From UBA10649 sp963755335 (GTDB taxonomy: Bacteria; Actinomycetota; Actinomycetes; S36-B12): a DNA stretch of 64,000 nt. This document shows, piece by piece, positions 47,229 to 56,433 of the stretch. The notes beneath the pieces were generated by a model. It was not told where the DNA came from, did no database searches, and saw only the letters and a program-made list of their open reading frames with translations. The DNA lies in contig CAVWJW010000008.1 of assembly GCA_963755335.1 (NCBI GenBank), forward strand, positions 1,054,001-1,118,000, written 5' to 3'. Made by a program: the position numbers and the translations under genes. Each line of letters starts with the position of its first letter. The first letter of the stretch is position 1.

Positions 47229-48824
47229 ATGCCTCGTCCCGACGACTTCCACGTCTACGACACCACGCTGCGCGACGGGGCCCAGCGCGAGGGGATCTCC
47301 TACTCGGTCGCCGACAAGCTGACCGTGGCCCGCCTGCTCGACGACTACGGGGTCGGGTTCATCGAGGGTGGCTGGCCCGGTGCGATGCCCAAGGACACCG
47401 AGTTCTTCGAGCGGGCCCGCACCGAGCTGCAGCTGAAGAACGCCGAGCTCGTCGCGTTCGGCGCGACCCGCAAGGCCGGGGTGAAGGTGCATGAGGACCT
47501 GCAGGTCAAGGCTCTACTCGACTCGATGGCGCCGGTGATCACGCTGGTCGCCAAGTCGGACGTTCGCCATGTCAAGGAGGCGTTGCGGACGACCAACGAG
47601 GAGAACCTCGCGATGGTCAAGGACACGGTCGCCTTCCTCGTCGGGGAGGGCCGCAAGGTCTTCGTCGACATGGAGCACTTCTTCGACGGCTACAAGCACG
47701 ATCGGGACTACGGCGTCAGCCTGCTGGTCGCGGCGGCCGAGGCCGGTGCCGCCGTGGGCGTCATGTGCGACACCAACGGCGGGATGCTGCCGTTCGGGAT
47801 GTACGAGATCGTCACCGACGTCAAGGAGCGGTCGGGCGTCCGCCTGGGCATCCACTGCCAGGACGACACCGGTTGCGCGATCGCGAACTCGGTCACGGCC
47901 GTCGAGGCTGGTGTCACGCACGTGCAGTGCACCGCGAACGGCTACGGCGAGCGAACCGGCAACGCCGACCTGTTCGTGGTCGTGCCGAACCTGCAGCTGA
48001 AGCTCGGGATCGACTGCCTGCCCGACGGGAAGCTCGCCGAGACGGTGCTGGTGTCGCGTGCGATCGCCGAGATCGCGAACATCGCGCCCAACACGCATCA
48101 GCCGTACGCCGGCTGGGCGTCCTTCGCGCACAAGGCCGGGCTCCATGCGAGCGCGCTGAAGGTGAACGCGGAGCTGTACAACCACATCGACCCAGCGGTC
48201 GTCGGCAACGAGCAGAACGTCCTCGTCACGGAGATGGCCGGGCCGGGCGTCCATCGAGCTGAAGGGCGCCGAGCTGGGCCACGACCTGTCGACGAGCCCC
48301 GAGATCGTCACGGCCGTGGTGGAGCAGGTGAAGGACCTGGAGTCGCAGGGCTGGACATTCGAGGCGGCCGACGCGTCGTTCGAGCTGCTCATCCTCGACG
48401 CCCAGGGAGTCGAGGTGTCCTTCCAGGTCGAGTCGTGGCGCACGATCGTGGAGCAGGACGTGAACGGCGAGGTCAAGTGCGAGGCCACCGTCAAGCTCCA
48501 CATCGACGGCGAGCGGCATCATCTCCACGGCCGAGGGCAACGGTCCGGTCAACGCGCTCGACCGCGCAGTCAGGCGTGCCATCGTGCGCGTGTACCCGCG
48601 ATCTCGACACTCTTCGACTGACGGACTACAAGGTGCGCATCCTCGACGAGAAGTCGGGCACGGGCGCGAAGACCCGCGTGCTCATCGGCACGACCGACGG
48701 CAAGGACACCTGGAGCACCGTCGGAGTGCACGAGAACGTCATCGCCGCGTCGTGGCGCGCTCTCGAGGACGCGGTCAAGTTCGGCCTGCTGCGGCACGAC
48801 GCACGGTCCAACGGCCACGCCTAG
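47229..48824 (+). CDS. cimA: (R)-citramalate synthase (three apparent frameshifts)
   Basis: About 530 residues after correction; condenses pyruvate and acetyl-CoA to citramalate, a threonine-independent entry to isoleucine. It has the alpha-IPMS-like core (VYDTTLRDGAQREGISYSVA, GVGFIEGGWPGAMPKDTEFF, the metal site CTANGYGERTGNADLF) and the C-terminal regulatory domain. Extra bases near 48240-48247, 48514-48516 and 48596-48600 put the regulatory part out of frame and then back; the corrected text is VTEMAGRASIELKGAELG and RVYPDLDTLRLTDYKVRILD. LeuCD and LeuB, both in this window, would process its product. The RBS is AAGGA before ATG 47229. Confidence 0.93.
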   Translation: MPRPDDFHVYDTTLRDGAQREGISYSVADKLTVARLLDDYGVGFIEGGWPGAMPKDTEFFERARTELQLKNAELVAFGATRKAGVKVHEDLQVKALLDSMAPVITLVAKSDVRHVKEALRTTNEENLAMVKDTVAFLVGEGRKVFVDMEHFFDGYKHDRDYGVSLLVAAAEAGAAVGVMCDTNGGMLPFGMYEIVTDVKERSGVRLGIHCQDDTGCAIANSVTAVEAGVTHVQCTANGYGERTGNADLFVVVPNLQLKLGIDCLPDGKLAETVLVSRAIAEIANIAPNTHQPYAGWASFAHKAGLHASALKVNAELYNHIDPAVVGNEQNVLVTEMAGPGVHRAEGRRAGPRPVDEPRDRHGRGGAGEGPGVAGLDIRGGRRVVRAAHPRRPGSRGVLPGRVVAHDRGAGRERRGQVRGHRQAPHRRRAASSPRPRATVRSTRSTAQSGVPSCACTRDLDTLRLTDYKVRILDEKSGTGAKTRVLIGTTDGKDTWSTVGVHENVIAASWRALEDAVKFGLLRHDARSNGHA

Positions 48825-48837
48825 ATAGGGTCGCTGC

Positions 48838-49600
48838 GTGCGCATCTGCCGAGTCGCTGTCGACGACGATCTCTACTTCGGGCTGATCGAGGGCGAGGCC
48901 GTCGTGCTGCTCGCCGGCCATCCCTTCGGTGAGCTCGCCCCCGAGGGTCGGGTCCTGCCGCTGGCCGACGTGCGGCTGGTCGCCCCAGTGCTGCCCAGCA
49001 AGATCATCGCGGTGGGGCGCAACTATGTCGACCATGCCAAGGAGATTGGGCAACACCGTCCCGGCCGCGCCGATGATCTTCCTGAAGCCGAGCACGGCGA
49101 TCGTCGGCCCGGCCGAGCCGATCGCTCTGCCATGGCAGTCGGAGCAGGTCGAGCACGAGGCCGAGCTGGCTGTCGTCATCGGCCGGCTGTGCCGCGAGGT
49201 TCCCGAGGAGCGTGTTCCCGAGGTGATCCTCGGGTACACCTGCGCAAACGACGTCACGGCGCGCGACCTGCAGAAGATCGACGGGCAGTGGGGCCGGGCC
49301 AAGGGCTTCGACTCGTTCTGCCCGATCGGCCCGTGGATCGAGACCGCCGTCGACCTCGATGACGCCGTCATCACCTGTCGGGTCAACGACGACCTGCGCC
49401 AGGACGGCGTGCTCGGCGACATGGTGCGCGGCGTCCCCGAGCTGGTGTCGTGGATCAGCTCGGTCATGACGCTGCTCCCGGGCGATGTGATCCTCACCGG
49501 CACCCCTGCCGGGGTGGGCGCTCTCACCGCAGGCGACGTCGTCTCGGTCTCCATCGATGGCATTGGCACACTGACGAATCCGGTGATTGATCGTGACTGA
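48838..49600 (+). CDS. fumarylacetoacetate hydrolase family protein (apparent frameshift)
   Basis: About 253 residues after correction. The core motifs of this metal-dependent family are PSKIIAVGRNYVDHAKEIG, the metal-ligand segment QVEHEAELAVVIGR, YTCANDVTARDLQ and LTGTPAGVGAL. One extra G in GGG at 49048-49050; the text continues as NTVPAAPMIFLKPSTAIVGP. TAGGGT (48826-48831) lies 6 nt before GTG 48838. Family members hydrolyse or decarboxylate acylpyruvates; the substrate here is open. It overlaps gltX by 8 bp. Confidence 0.9.
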
Positions 49601-51077
49601 CGTACGCGTCCGCTTCTGCCCGTCGCCCACCGGGAACCCGCATGTGGGGATGATCCGCACGGCCCTGTTCAACTGGGCGTTCGCCCGGCACACCGGGGGC
49701 ACGTTCGTCTTCCGCATCGAGGACACCGACAGCGCGCGCGACAGCGAGGAGTCCTACGAGGCCCTGCTCGGCGCGATGCGCTGGCTCGGCCTGCACTGGG
49801 ACGAGGGTCCCGAGGTGGGCGGCCCGTACGGTCCCTACCGCCAGTCAGAGCGCATGCGTCAGGGGCTCTACTCCGACGTCGCCGAGCGGCTGCTCGCCGG
49901 CGGCTATGCGTACCACTGCTACTGCTCGCCCGAGGAGCTCGATGCCCGGCGTGAGCTCGCCATGGCCGAGAAGCGGCCGCCGGGCTACGACGGTCATTGC
50001 CGGGCCCTGACCGACGAGCAGGTCGCCGGCTACCGGGCCGAGGGACGTGCGCCGGTAGTCCGGTTCCGGATGCCCGACGTCGACTGCACGTGGGACGACC
50101 TCGTTCGGGGGCCGATCACGTTCGCGGCCGACCAGGTGCCCGACTTCGTGCTCGTGCGGGCCAACGGCGAGCCGCTGTACACCCTCGTCAACCCCGTCGA
50201 CGACGCCCAGATGCGGATCACGCACGTTCTGCGCGGTGAGGACCTGCTCTCCTCCACGCCCCGTCAGATCGCGCTCTACGACGCCTTGGCCCAGATCGGC
50301 GTCAGCGACGGCACGACACCGCGCTTCGGCCACCTGCCGTACGTGATGGGCGAGGGCAACCGCAAGCTGTCCAAGCGCGATCCGGAGTCCTCGCTGCAGA
50401 TGTACCGCGACCAGGGCTACCTCCCCGAGGGCCTGCTCAACTACCTGGCGCTGCTCGGCTGGTCGATGGGCGAGGATCGGGAGTTCTTCTCCAAGGAGGA
50501 ACTGGCGGCGGCGTTCACCCTCGAACGGGTGAGCCAGAATCCCGCCCGCTTCGACCTCAAGAAGTGCACCTCGATCAACGGCGACTGGATGCGCACGCTG
50601 TCGAGCGAGGAGCTTGCGACCCGGATCGTCCCCTACCTGGCGGCTGCCGGCGTAGTGTCGGAGCCGCTCACGGCTCGCGAGTCGGACGTGCTCGCCGCGG
50701 CGGTGCCGCTGGTGCACGAGCGGATGGAGACGCTCAGCCAGTCGGTGCCGATGCTTGCCTTCCTCCTCGTCCCCGAGGAGCGGTTCTCGGTGGATGCGGC
50801 CGACGCCGCCGCCGTCCTCACGCCCGAGACGCAGCCGGTCATCGACGCGTCGATCACCGCGCTCACGGCTCTCGAGGAGTGGACGGCACCGGCGATCGAG
50901 GGGGCCCTTCGGGCGGCGCTCATCGACGGTCTCGGGCTGAAGCCCAAGGTGGCCTTCGGCCCGGTTCGCGTTGCGGTCACGGGACGTCGGGTGTCCCCAC
51001 CGCTGTTCGAGTCACTCGAGATCCTGGGCAAGCCGGTCGCCCTCGCACGCCTCTCGGGGGTGCATGCAGACGGGTGA
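49593..51077 (+). CDS. gltX: glutamyl-tRNA synthetase
   Basis: A 494-residue class I synthetase. The HIGH motif is FCPSPTGNPHVGMIRTALFN, the KMSKS motif is NRKLSKRDPESSL, and the segment GGTFVFRIEDTDSARDSEES binds substrate. The GTG at 49593 overlaps the upstream stop by 8 bp. With GatCAB in the same window and tRNA-Gln just downstream, it is probably non-discriminating, charging both tRNA-Glu and tRNA-Gln. Confidence 0.96.
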   Translation: MTDVRVRFCPSPTGNPHVGMIRTALFNWAFARHTGGTFVFRIEDTDSARDSEESYEALLGAMRWLGLHWDEGPEVGGPYGPYRQSERMRQGLYSDVAERLLAGGYAYHCYCSPEELDARRELAMAEKRPPGYDGHCRALTDEQVAGYRAEGRAPVVRFRMPDVDCTWDDLVRGPITFAADQVPDFVLVRANGEPLYTLVNPVDDAQMRITHVLRGEDLLSSTPRQIALYDALAQIGVSDGTTPRFGHLPYVMGEGNRKLSKRDPESSLQMYRDQGYLPEGLLNYLALLGWSMGEDREFFSKEELAAAFTLERVSQNPARFDLKKCTSINGDWMRTLSSEELATRIVPYLAAAGVVSEPLTARESDVLAAAVPLVHERMETLSQSVPMLAFLLVPEERFSVDAADAAAVLTPETQPVIDASITALTALEEWTAPAIEGALRAALIDGLGLKPKVAFGPVRVAVTGRRVSPPLFESLEILGKPVALARLSGVHADG

Positions 51078-51155
51078 GACAAGGCCGGGGGAGGAGCACT
51101 GACGGCGTCGTCTATACTTCTCCAGCCAGTCAAGAAGCCGAGCAATCGGCAGCCT

Positions 51156-51227
51156 TGGGGTATGGGGTAATTGGCAGCCCAACTGATTCTGGTTCAGTTA
51201 GTCTAGGTTCGAGTCCTGGTACCCCAG
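51156..51227 (+). tRNA. tRNA-Gln (anticodon CTG)
   Basis: A 72-nt cloverleaf: acceptor TGGGGTA pairs with TACCCCA, discriminator G, anticodon stem ACTGA/TCAGT with loop TTCTGGT (anticodon 51189-51191) and T-loop GTTCGAGTC. CCA is not encoded. Confidence 0.95.
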
Positions 51228-51233
51228 CGACGC

Positions 51234-51278
51234 ACGGTCGCGTGCGCGACGCGCATCACGCGCGCAAGCGACCGTTTG
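51234..51278 (+). terminator. hairpin after tRNA-Gln
   Basis: ACGGTCGC (51234-51241) and its complement (51268-51275) enclose an inner GC-rich dyad, followed by TTGTC. It probably ends or processes the tRNA-Gln transcript before tRNA-Glu begins. Confidence 0.5.
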
Positions 51279-51311
51279 TCATGTTCCACCGGCGTCACGA
51301 CGCCGGCGCAC

Positions 51312-51384
51312 GGCCCCGTTGTGTAGTGGCCTAGCACGCCGCCCTCTCAAGGCGGTAGCGCGGGTTCGAATCCCGTCGGGGCTA
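51312..51384 (+). tRNA. tRNA-Glu (anticodon CTC)
   Basis: A 73-nt cloverleaf: acceptor GGCCCCG pairs with CGGGGCT (one G-U), discriminator A, anticodon stem CCGCC/GGCGG with loop CTCTCAA (anticodon 51346-51348) and T-loop TTCGAAT. CCA is not encoded. Confidence 0.94.
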
Positions 51385-51390
51385 CGCGGG

Positions 51391-51425
51391 AAGGCCCAGG
51401 TCGCTGACCTGGGCCTTCGTCTTTT
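51391..51425 (+). terminator. intrinsic terminator after tRNA-Glu
   Basis: AAGGCCCAGGTC (51391-51402) pairs perfectly with 51406-51417 around a GCT loop, followed by CGTCTTTT. It also lies just beyond the end of the convergent methyltransferase gene. Confidence 0.88.
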
Positions 51426-51437
51426 CCGGTGTCATCC

Positions 51438-52070
51438 TCATGCGGCGGATCGTCGCAGCGCACGTACGACGACGTCGTCGAGCCGCACGCCCCGGCCGTC
51501 GGGTGCCGTCATCGTGCGGACTCTCTCGTCGGCCGTGATGACCTCCCACGTGCTGTCGGCCAGCGTGGCGGTGATGGCCGATACGGTGACGGAGGCCGCT
51601 TCGGGCGACCCGTGCCAGTGCCCGGCGCCCTGCAGGTGCCCGACGATGAGCAGCGTGCCTCCCGGCGACACCCATCCGCCGAGGCGGTCGTAGAACGCCA
51701 GCTGCGGCATTGACGGATGCGCGTAGTGCGTCGTGACCAGGTCGAACTGAACACCGGGGTCCCAGACGGTCAGGTCCGCCTCGACCCAGCGGATGGCTGG
51801 CTCAGTCGCGTCGGTGCCGGCGTGGGCCGCGGCCCGGCCCAGCGCCTCTGCCGAGATGTCGGTGGCGGTGACCTGCCAACCCTGGGCCGCCAGCCAGCGG
51901 GCCTCGCCGCCCTCGCCGCAGCCGGCGTCGAGAGCAGTGCCGGGCCGCAGGTCGGGCGTCTCTGCGATGAGGTGGGGGTTGGGCGCGGGCGGCGCTCCGT
52001 CGGCGGTGCCGCGGAGAGGCGTCCCCTCCCAGTGGGCCTGCCAGTACGGCTCGTCGAACTCGTGCGCCAT
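51438..52070 (-). CDS. class I SAM-dependent methyltransferase
   Basis: A 210-residue protein with the SAM-binding motif I TALDAGCGEGGEARWLAAQG, motif II VTATDISAEALGRA, IRWVEADLTVWDP and the post-motif SPGGTLLIVGHLQGAGHW. ATG 52070 matches the usual N-terminus (EFDEPYWQAHWEG). CATGCT lies 6 nt upstream. Substrate unknown; the type resembles small-molecule or thiopurine-like methyltransferases. Confidence 0.88.
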   Translation of the reverse strand: MAHEFDEPYWQAHWEGTPLRGTADGAPPAPNPHLIAETPDLRPGTALDAGCGEGGEARWLAAQGWQVTATDISAEALGRAAAHAGTDATEPAIRWVEADLTVWDPGVQFDLVTTHYAHPSMPQLAFYDRLGGWVSPGGTLLIVGHLQGAGHWHGSPEAASVTVSAITATLADSTWEVITADERVRTMTAPDGRGVRLDDVVVRALRRSAA

Positions 52071-52131
52071 CGGTCGAGCATGGCAGAGCGGACCGGCTAG
52101 TGTGGCGCCGTTCGCATGGGGGGAGACGAGG

Positions 52132-52992
52132 ATGGGTCTGCGAGACCGGCTGCGCGGCACCGCACACCAGGATGATTCGGCCGAGGTGATCCTCGTCGTC
52201 GACCTGCCGGGGACGGTCGATGCCGGCCAGGTCCGCTCCGTCGTCACGGGCTGGGCCGCCGGTACGGTGCCGTCGCCGGACGCAGCCGTCCTGCTGTGCC
52301 CCGGAGTCGTACTCGGCGGCCCGGAGGCCGACGGGCCACGCCAGCGCTGGCTCGTGCTTGCGGCGAGCCCGAAGGAGGCCGCGGTCCTCATCTCGACTCC
52401 ATCGACCGGCACCGCGGAAGCCCTCGTGGACCTCGCTTCCCTCGTCTCCGCATCCTGGGGGCGTTGTCGGCCCAGGCAGCGGGACGACCTGCTGGCGGGA
52501 ACGCCCGCTCTCGCCCTCGCCCTTGCCGACGGACTGGCGCGCCGGTTCGACGGCACGGTCGGGATCGGCGCCGGGCAGCCGGCAGTCCCTCCACCTGCCG
52601 AGCCCACGCGCCTGGTGCTGCTTCGGGGGTGGCCCGATCCGGCCACCGCGTGTGCTGCACTTGCCTCGATCCTGCCGGGGCTCATGATCACGGGCGACGC
52701 GCAGAACGGGGAGGCGTGGGTTGCCCAGGAAGCGACCGGCTTCGGCATGTGGCTGTCCGATCGCGAGGTCACTGCTCCGGGCGTGGACGGCTGGCTGAGC
52801 GACGCGGATCCGGCGACTGCACCCTTGCAGGTCGGTTCTGAGTTCGGCTGGGCCCTGTCCGTCGAGGGCCCGGACGACGTTCAGACGCCGCGCGCCGCCG
52901 AGGTGCTCGACGCTGCTGCGGTGGCACTCGCCCAGATGTTCGACGGACGGGCGGTCGACGCCGCCGGTTTTCCCGTGCCGGATCCCCGTTAG
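52132..52992 (+). CDS. hypothetical protein, 286 aa
   Basis: Starts at ATG 52132 after a G-rich GGGGGAG stretch. Alternating hydrophobic strands (AEVILVVDLPGTVDAGQVRS; RLVLLRGWPDPATACAALAS) suggest a mixed alpha/beta fold in two similar halves. No signal peptide, membrane segment or recognised motif. Its stop overlaps by 3 bp the stop of the convergent lipoprotein gene. I cannot name the family. Confidence 0.7.
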   Translation: MGLRDRLRGTAHQDDSAEVILVVDLPGTVDAGQVRSVVTGWAAGTVPSPDAAVLLCPGVVLGGPEADGPRQRWLVLAASPKEAAVLISTPSTGTAEALVDLASLVSASWGRCRPRQRDDLLAGTPALALALADGLARRFDGTVGIGAGQPAVPPPAEPTRLVLLRGWPDPATACAALASILPGLMITGDAQNGEAWVAQEATGFGMWLSDREVTAPGVDGWLSDADPATAPLQVGSEFGWALSVEGPDDVQTPRAAEVLDAAAVALAQMFDGRAVDAAGFPVPDPR

Positions 52993-53534
52993 CTGGGCGA
53001 CAGGTCATCCCAGTCGGCGGGGTTCTTGCCGAGCGCCGTCCACACCTTCGCGCCCTCCGCGATGACCGTCTTCAGGGCTGCCTTCGATGCGGTCACGTTG
53101 GCCGGGTCGCGCCCGGGCCGGTAGCCGGCCTGGAATGCGGCCGCCGCAGGCGCGAAGGCAGTGAGTGCCGCCACTCCCTTGGGCGCGCACTGCGGAGCCA
53201 TGGCTGTCATCAGGGCCAGGGCGTCGTTGATCCGGGTGAAGATGGACGCGGTCTCGTTGTCGGTGTTGATGGCGAGCGCGGCGTAGTCGTAGTACGTCGT
53301 CAAGTGTGCCGCGGCCATGTCGAAGTCCGTGCAGCTCAGAGTCGACGTGTCGACCGGTGACGGTGGCGCCACGACGCCGGGCGCCGACGATGGAGCGGCG
53401 GCCGAGGGCGGGGCAGCGATGGCCGATGTCGGTGGCACGCCACCGACGGTCGACGGCGCCGTCGACGACGTGGATGCAGTGCTGCAGGCGGCGAGCAACG
53501 CGGCCGCTGCGGCGGCGATCAGGACAACTCTCAT
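52989..53534 (-). CDS. putative lipoprotein of unknown function
   Basis: A 181-residue protein with a lipoprotein signal peptide, VVLIAAAAAALLAACS, where the Cys at 16-17 is the lipidation site. A Ser/Thr/Pro/Ala-rich linker (to about residue 65) is followed by a helical domain with two Cys (TLSCTDFDMAAAHL and APQCAPKG). ATG 53534 follows GGGAGG, which lies in one arm of a hairpin. The function is unknown. Confidence 0.78.
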   Translation of the reverse strand: MRVVLIAAAAAALLAACSTASTSSTAPSTVGGVPPTSAIAAPPSAAAPSSAPGVVAPPSPVDTSTLSCTDFDMAAAHLTTYYDYAALAINTDNETASIFTRINDALALMTAMAPQCAPKGVAALTAFAPAAAAFQAGYRPGRDPANVTASKAALKTVIAEGAKVWTALGKNPADWDDLSPS

Positions 53535-53542
53535 GGCAGCCT

Positions 53543-53571
53543 CCCAATACGTGGCGGGGCCGCGTATTGGG
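53543..53571 (-). promoter_or_regulatory. hairpin overlapping the lipoprotein ribosome-binding site
   Basis: CCCAATACG (53543-53551) and its complement (53563-53571) pair over 9 bp with an 11-nt loop. On the transcript the arm next to the gene overlaps part of GGGAGG, so folding would mask translation start. It may alternatively be a DNA operator. Confidence 0.5.
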
Positions 53572-53659
53572 CCCCCGTTCCCAACGTGCTGGTCTTCACG
53601 GTACGCCGAGTCAGGCGCTACCTCGTGCTGAGACGAGGCGCCGATGAGGGAATGGACGG

Positions 53660-55594
53660 CTACCAGATCTCGATGCGATCCTCCCGGGCGCGCATCATCG
53701 GGGCATCGTCCTCGAGGCCGTAGGCGACCTGGAAGTCGTCAAGGTTGGAGAACGGACCCCGCACGCGAAGGTGCCGGGGACTGTGCGGATCGACCTGTGC
53801 GAGGGTCCGGGCCAGTTCGTCGCTGGTGTTCCCGCGCCACAGGGTCGCGTGGGCCAGGAAGAAGCGCTGCGCCGGTGTGAGCCCGTCGACCGACGGAGCA
53901 TCGGCACTCACACGGGCGTGCGCCCGTCTGGCGAGCGCAACGCCGCCGAGGTCGGCGATGTTCTCGCCCAGAGTCAGGCGACCGTTGACCTTGACGCCGT
54001 CGATGGCGTCATACGCATCGAACTGCTCGACAAGTCGATTGGCCAGGGCCGTGAAGGCCTCATGGTCCTCCGTCGTCCACCAGTCGCGGAACGCGCCGTT
54101 CTCGTCGAATCGACGCCCCTGATCGTCGAAGCCATGCGTGATCTCATGCGCGATCACCGCGCCGATGCCGCCGTAGTTCACCGCGTCGTCGGCGTCGGCA
54201 TCGAACATCGGCGGCTGCAGGATGCCGGCCGGGAAGACGATCTCGTTGCGGAACGGGTGGTAGTAGGCGTTGACGACGTGGGGAGGCATCTCCCACTCGG
54301 CGCGGTCGACCGGCTCCGGAAGCCGCCGCAACTGGCGTTCGACCTCGAACCTGGCGGCGTTGATGCGGTTCGCCGCGAAGGCGCCGCGATCGATCGACAG
54401 GCCCGACCAGTCGCGCCACACGTCGGGATAGCCGATCTTGACGACGAGGGAGTCGAGCTTGACCTGCCCCTGCGCCTTCGTGGCATCGTTCATCCACTCG
54501 CGCGTCTGCAGTGACCTGCGCATCTCGCTGATGATCTCCTGCACCATCGCCAGGGCACGATCCTTGGCGCTCGCCGGGAAGGTCTCCTCCACGAACCGCT
54601 GGCCGAGTGCCTCGCCCATGTCGCTTCCGAGGGCATCCACGACTCGCTTGTAGCGCTCCTTTTGCTCCTTCTTGCCATGCACTCGCCGGCCGTAGAAGCC
54701 GAAGGCCTCCTCGTCGATCGCCTTGGTGAGGGCGTCGGCGGTGGACCTGACCACATGGAAGGCCAGGTACGCACGAAGCGTCTCGAGGTCGGTGCTCGTG
54801 ATGATCTCGACCAGGGCGGCGAGGTACTCGGGGTTCTCGACGTTCACCACCTGCGCGCCACCTGCGCCGATGGCGCCGAGGTAGCCGGGCAGGTCGAGGT
54901 CGGGGGACAGGGCGGTCAGGGCCTCGAGATCGCGCTTGTTGAACGTCAGGTCGGGGTCGCGGCGGTCCTCGGCGCGCAGATGGCGCTCGGCCAGTCGGGT
55001 CTCGAACGCGAGCACGGCAGCACCCGTGGCCGGCCCGTCGTTCGGCGCCCCGACGTTCTCGAGCTGTGCGGCGACGTGCCCCACGTAGGCGTCGCGGAGC
55101 TCTGCGGCGCTCTCGGACTCGTTGAAATAGGAGTCGCGCTCAGGCAGGCCGAGGCCGGACTGCGCGAGCCAGAGCAGGTAGCGGCGGGAGTCCTCGTGGT
55201 CCACCTCGGTCGCCCACATGAAGAAGGCCGGGATCGAGTTGACGTGCAGGAGCGGGAGGACCGCCGTGACGTCGTCGTGGCTGGAGATGGCGTCCACAGC
55301 GTCGAGCAGTGGTCGGATGGCGGTGATGCCGGCCGCCTCGATCGCATCCGCGTCCATGCCGCTGGCGAAGTAGTCGCCCAGCATGCGGTCCAGTTCGTTC
55401 GTCGGTTCCTGCGCGGCCCGGACGAGGAGGTCGTGCAGGAGGTCCTCGTTCGCGGTCTGGACCTCCTCGAACGCGCCCCACGCCCCGTAGCCGGCCGGGA
55501 TCGGATGAGTGTCGAGCCAGCCACCGTTGGCGAATCGGTAGAAGTCGGCACCGGGATCGACCGACGTGTCGCGGTCGTCAGGGCTCAAGGTCAT
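53660..55594 (-). CDS. M13 family metallopeptidase (neprilysin-like)
   Basis: A 644-residue zinc endopeptidase. The zinc motif is VIAHEITHGFDDQGRRFD, with the third ligand in LTLGENIADLGGVALA and the substrate-binding NAYYHPFRNEIVFPAGILQ. The N-terminal domain starts VDPGADFYRFANGGWLDTHP. There is no signal peptide or membrane anchor, so it is probably cytoplasmic like other short bacterial PepO-type members. ATG 55594 follows GGAGGAG. Confidence 0.94.
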   Translation of the reverse strand: MTLSPDDRDTSVDPGADFYRFANGGWLDTHPIPAGYGAWGAFEEVQTANEDLLHDLLVRAAQEPTNELDRMLGDYFASGMDADAIEAAGITAIRPLLDAVDAISSHDDVTAVLPLLHVNSIPAFFMWATEVDHEDSRRYLLWLAQSGLGLPERDSYFNESESAAELRDAYVGHVAAQLENVGAPNDGPATGAAVLAFETRLAERHLRAEDRRDPDLTFNKRDLEALTALSPDLDLPGYLGAIGAGGAQVVNVENPEYLAALVEIITSTDLETLRAYLAFHVVRSTADALTKAIDEEAFGFYGRRVHGKKEQKERYKRVVDALGSDMGEALGQRFVEETFPASAKDRALAMVQEIISEMRRSLQTREWMNDATKAQGQVKLDSLVVKIGYPDVWRDWSGLSIDRGAFAANRINAARFEVERQLRRLPEPVDRAEWEMPPHVVNAYYHPFRNEIVFPAGILQPPMFDADADDAVNYGGIGAVIAHEITHGFDDQGRRFDENGAFRDWWTTEDHEAFTALANRLVEQFDAYDAIDGVKVNGRLTLGENIADLGGVALARRAHARVSADAPSVDGLTPAQRFFLAHATLWRGNTSDELARTLAQVDPHSPRHLRVRGPFSNLDDFQVAYGLEDDAPMMRAREDRIEIW

Positions 55595-55662
55595 GCGGGG
55601 CTCCTCCGGGTCGAGGGGAGCCTAACCGGCCGCACTCGCCCGGATTGCGCTGATCGGCCGCA

Positions 55663-56367
55663 TCAGGCGCCGCCGGCCTCATCGGACAGTCGCGACGCCG
55701 CGCGCAGCAGGGCGGTGATCTGTGGCTTGGTCGGGTGCGCCAGCCGATCTACCGGTCCGGACAGCGAGACCGCGGCGACGACCGAGCCGTCCGGACCACG
55801 CACCGGTGCGGAGGCCGAGGCCACCCCGGGCTCCCGCTGGCCCTCGCTGTGCGCCCAGCCACGTTCGCGGACCGCCTCGAGGTCGCGACCGGTGAACGCG
55901 GACGCGCGAAGAGCGAGGCGCACCTCGGCGGGCTCGGCCCAGGCCACGAGCACCTGGGCGGCCGAGCCGGCGCGCATGGTCAGCAGCGCACCCACCGGGA
56001 CACTGTCGCGGAGTCCGGACGCGGGCTCGGCGGCGGCGATGCACAGGCGGCTGTCACCCTGGCGCCGGTACACCTGCGCGCTCACGTGGGTGCGATCGCG
56101 CAGCGCTGCCACGGCCTCCTGAGCCCGCGGCAGCAGGGGATCGGTCTCGCCGCCCCACTGCAGCAGTCGCAGTCCGAGCCGGAATCGCCCGGTGCCGTCG
56201 CGCTCGAGCAGGCCGTGGTGCTCGAGGGCCACCGCGAGCCGATGCGCCGTCGGTCGCGGGATCCCGGTGCGCTCGACCAGTTCGGCGAGGCTGACGGGCT
56301 CCTGGCTCGCAGCCTGCAGCAGGGCTACCGTTTTGTCGACCACGCCGACTCCGCTACCATCGTCCAC
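55663..56367 (-). CDS. ndgR: IclR-family regulator, NdgR/LtbR type
   Basis: A 234-residue regulator: an N-terminal winged helix (SLAELVERTGIPRPTAHRLA) and an IclR effector domain (SVPVGALLTMRAGSAAQVLV to the end). It diverges from leuC-leuD across 45-65 bp, the conserved position of NdgR (Streptomyces) and LtbR (Corynebacterium), which control leuCD and other amino-acid genes. GTG 56367 gives the family's usual N-terminus (DDGSGVGVVDKTVALLQ); a later in-frame GTG would cut into it. Confidence 0.9.
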   Translation of the reverse strand: MDDGSGVGVVDKTVALLQAASQEPVSLAELVERTGIPRPTAHRLAVALEHHGLLERDGTGRFRLGLRLLQWGGETDPLLPRAQEAVAALRDRTHVSAQVYRRQGDSRLCIAAAEPASGLRDSVPVGALLTMRAGSAAQVLVAWAEPAEVRLALRASAFTGRDLEAVRERGWAHSEGQREPGVASASAPVRGPDGSVVAAVSLSGPVDRLAHPTKPQITALLRAASRLSDEAGGA

Positions 56368-56382
56368 AAGTTGATACTGGTG

Positions 56383-56397
56383 TCTCACATAGTGAGA
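56383..56397. promoter_or_regulatory. candidate NdgR operator
   Basis: TCTCAC-ATA-GTGAGA is a perfect dyad in the short gap between ndgR and leuC. Both promoters must lie here, so a bound repressor could control both. Binding by NdgR is inferred from position. Confidence 0.6.
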
Positions 56398-56433
56398 TGT
56401 CAAGGAGAATCGGTGATCGAGGCTGGAGGCATC

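Noticed and set aside
51078..51155. A further tRNA between gltX and tRNA-Gln
   Set aside because: No cloverleaf can be drawn; it is the ordinary promoter region of the tRNA.
56413..56433. GTG 56413 as the leuC start
   Set aside because: Possible, with AAGGAG upstream, but the ATG at 56434 matches the family N-terminus and has its own GGAGG. Kept as an alternative in the entry.
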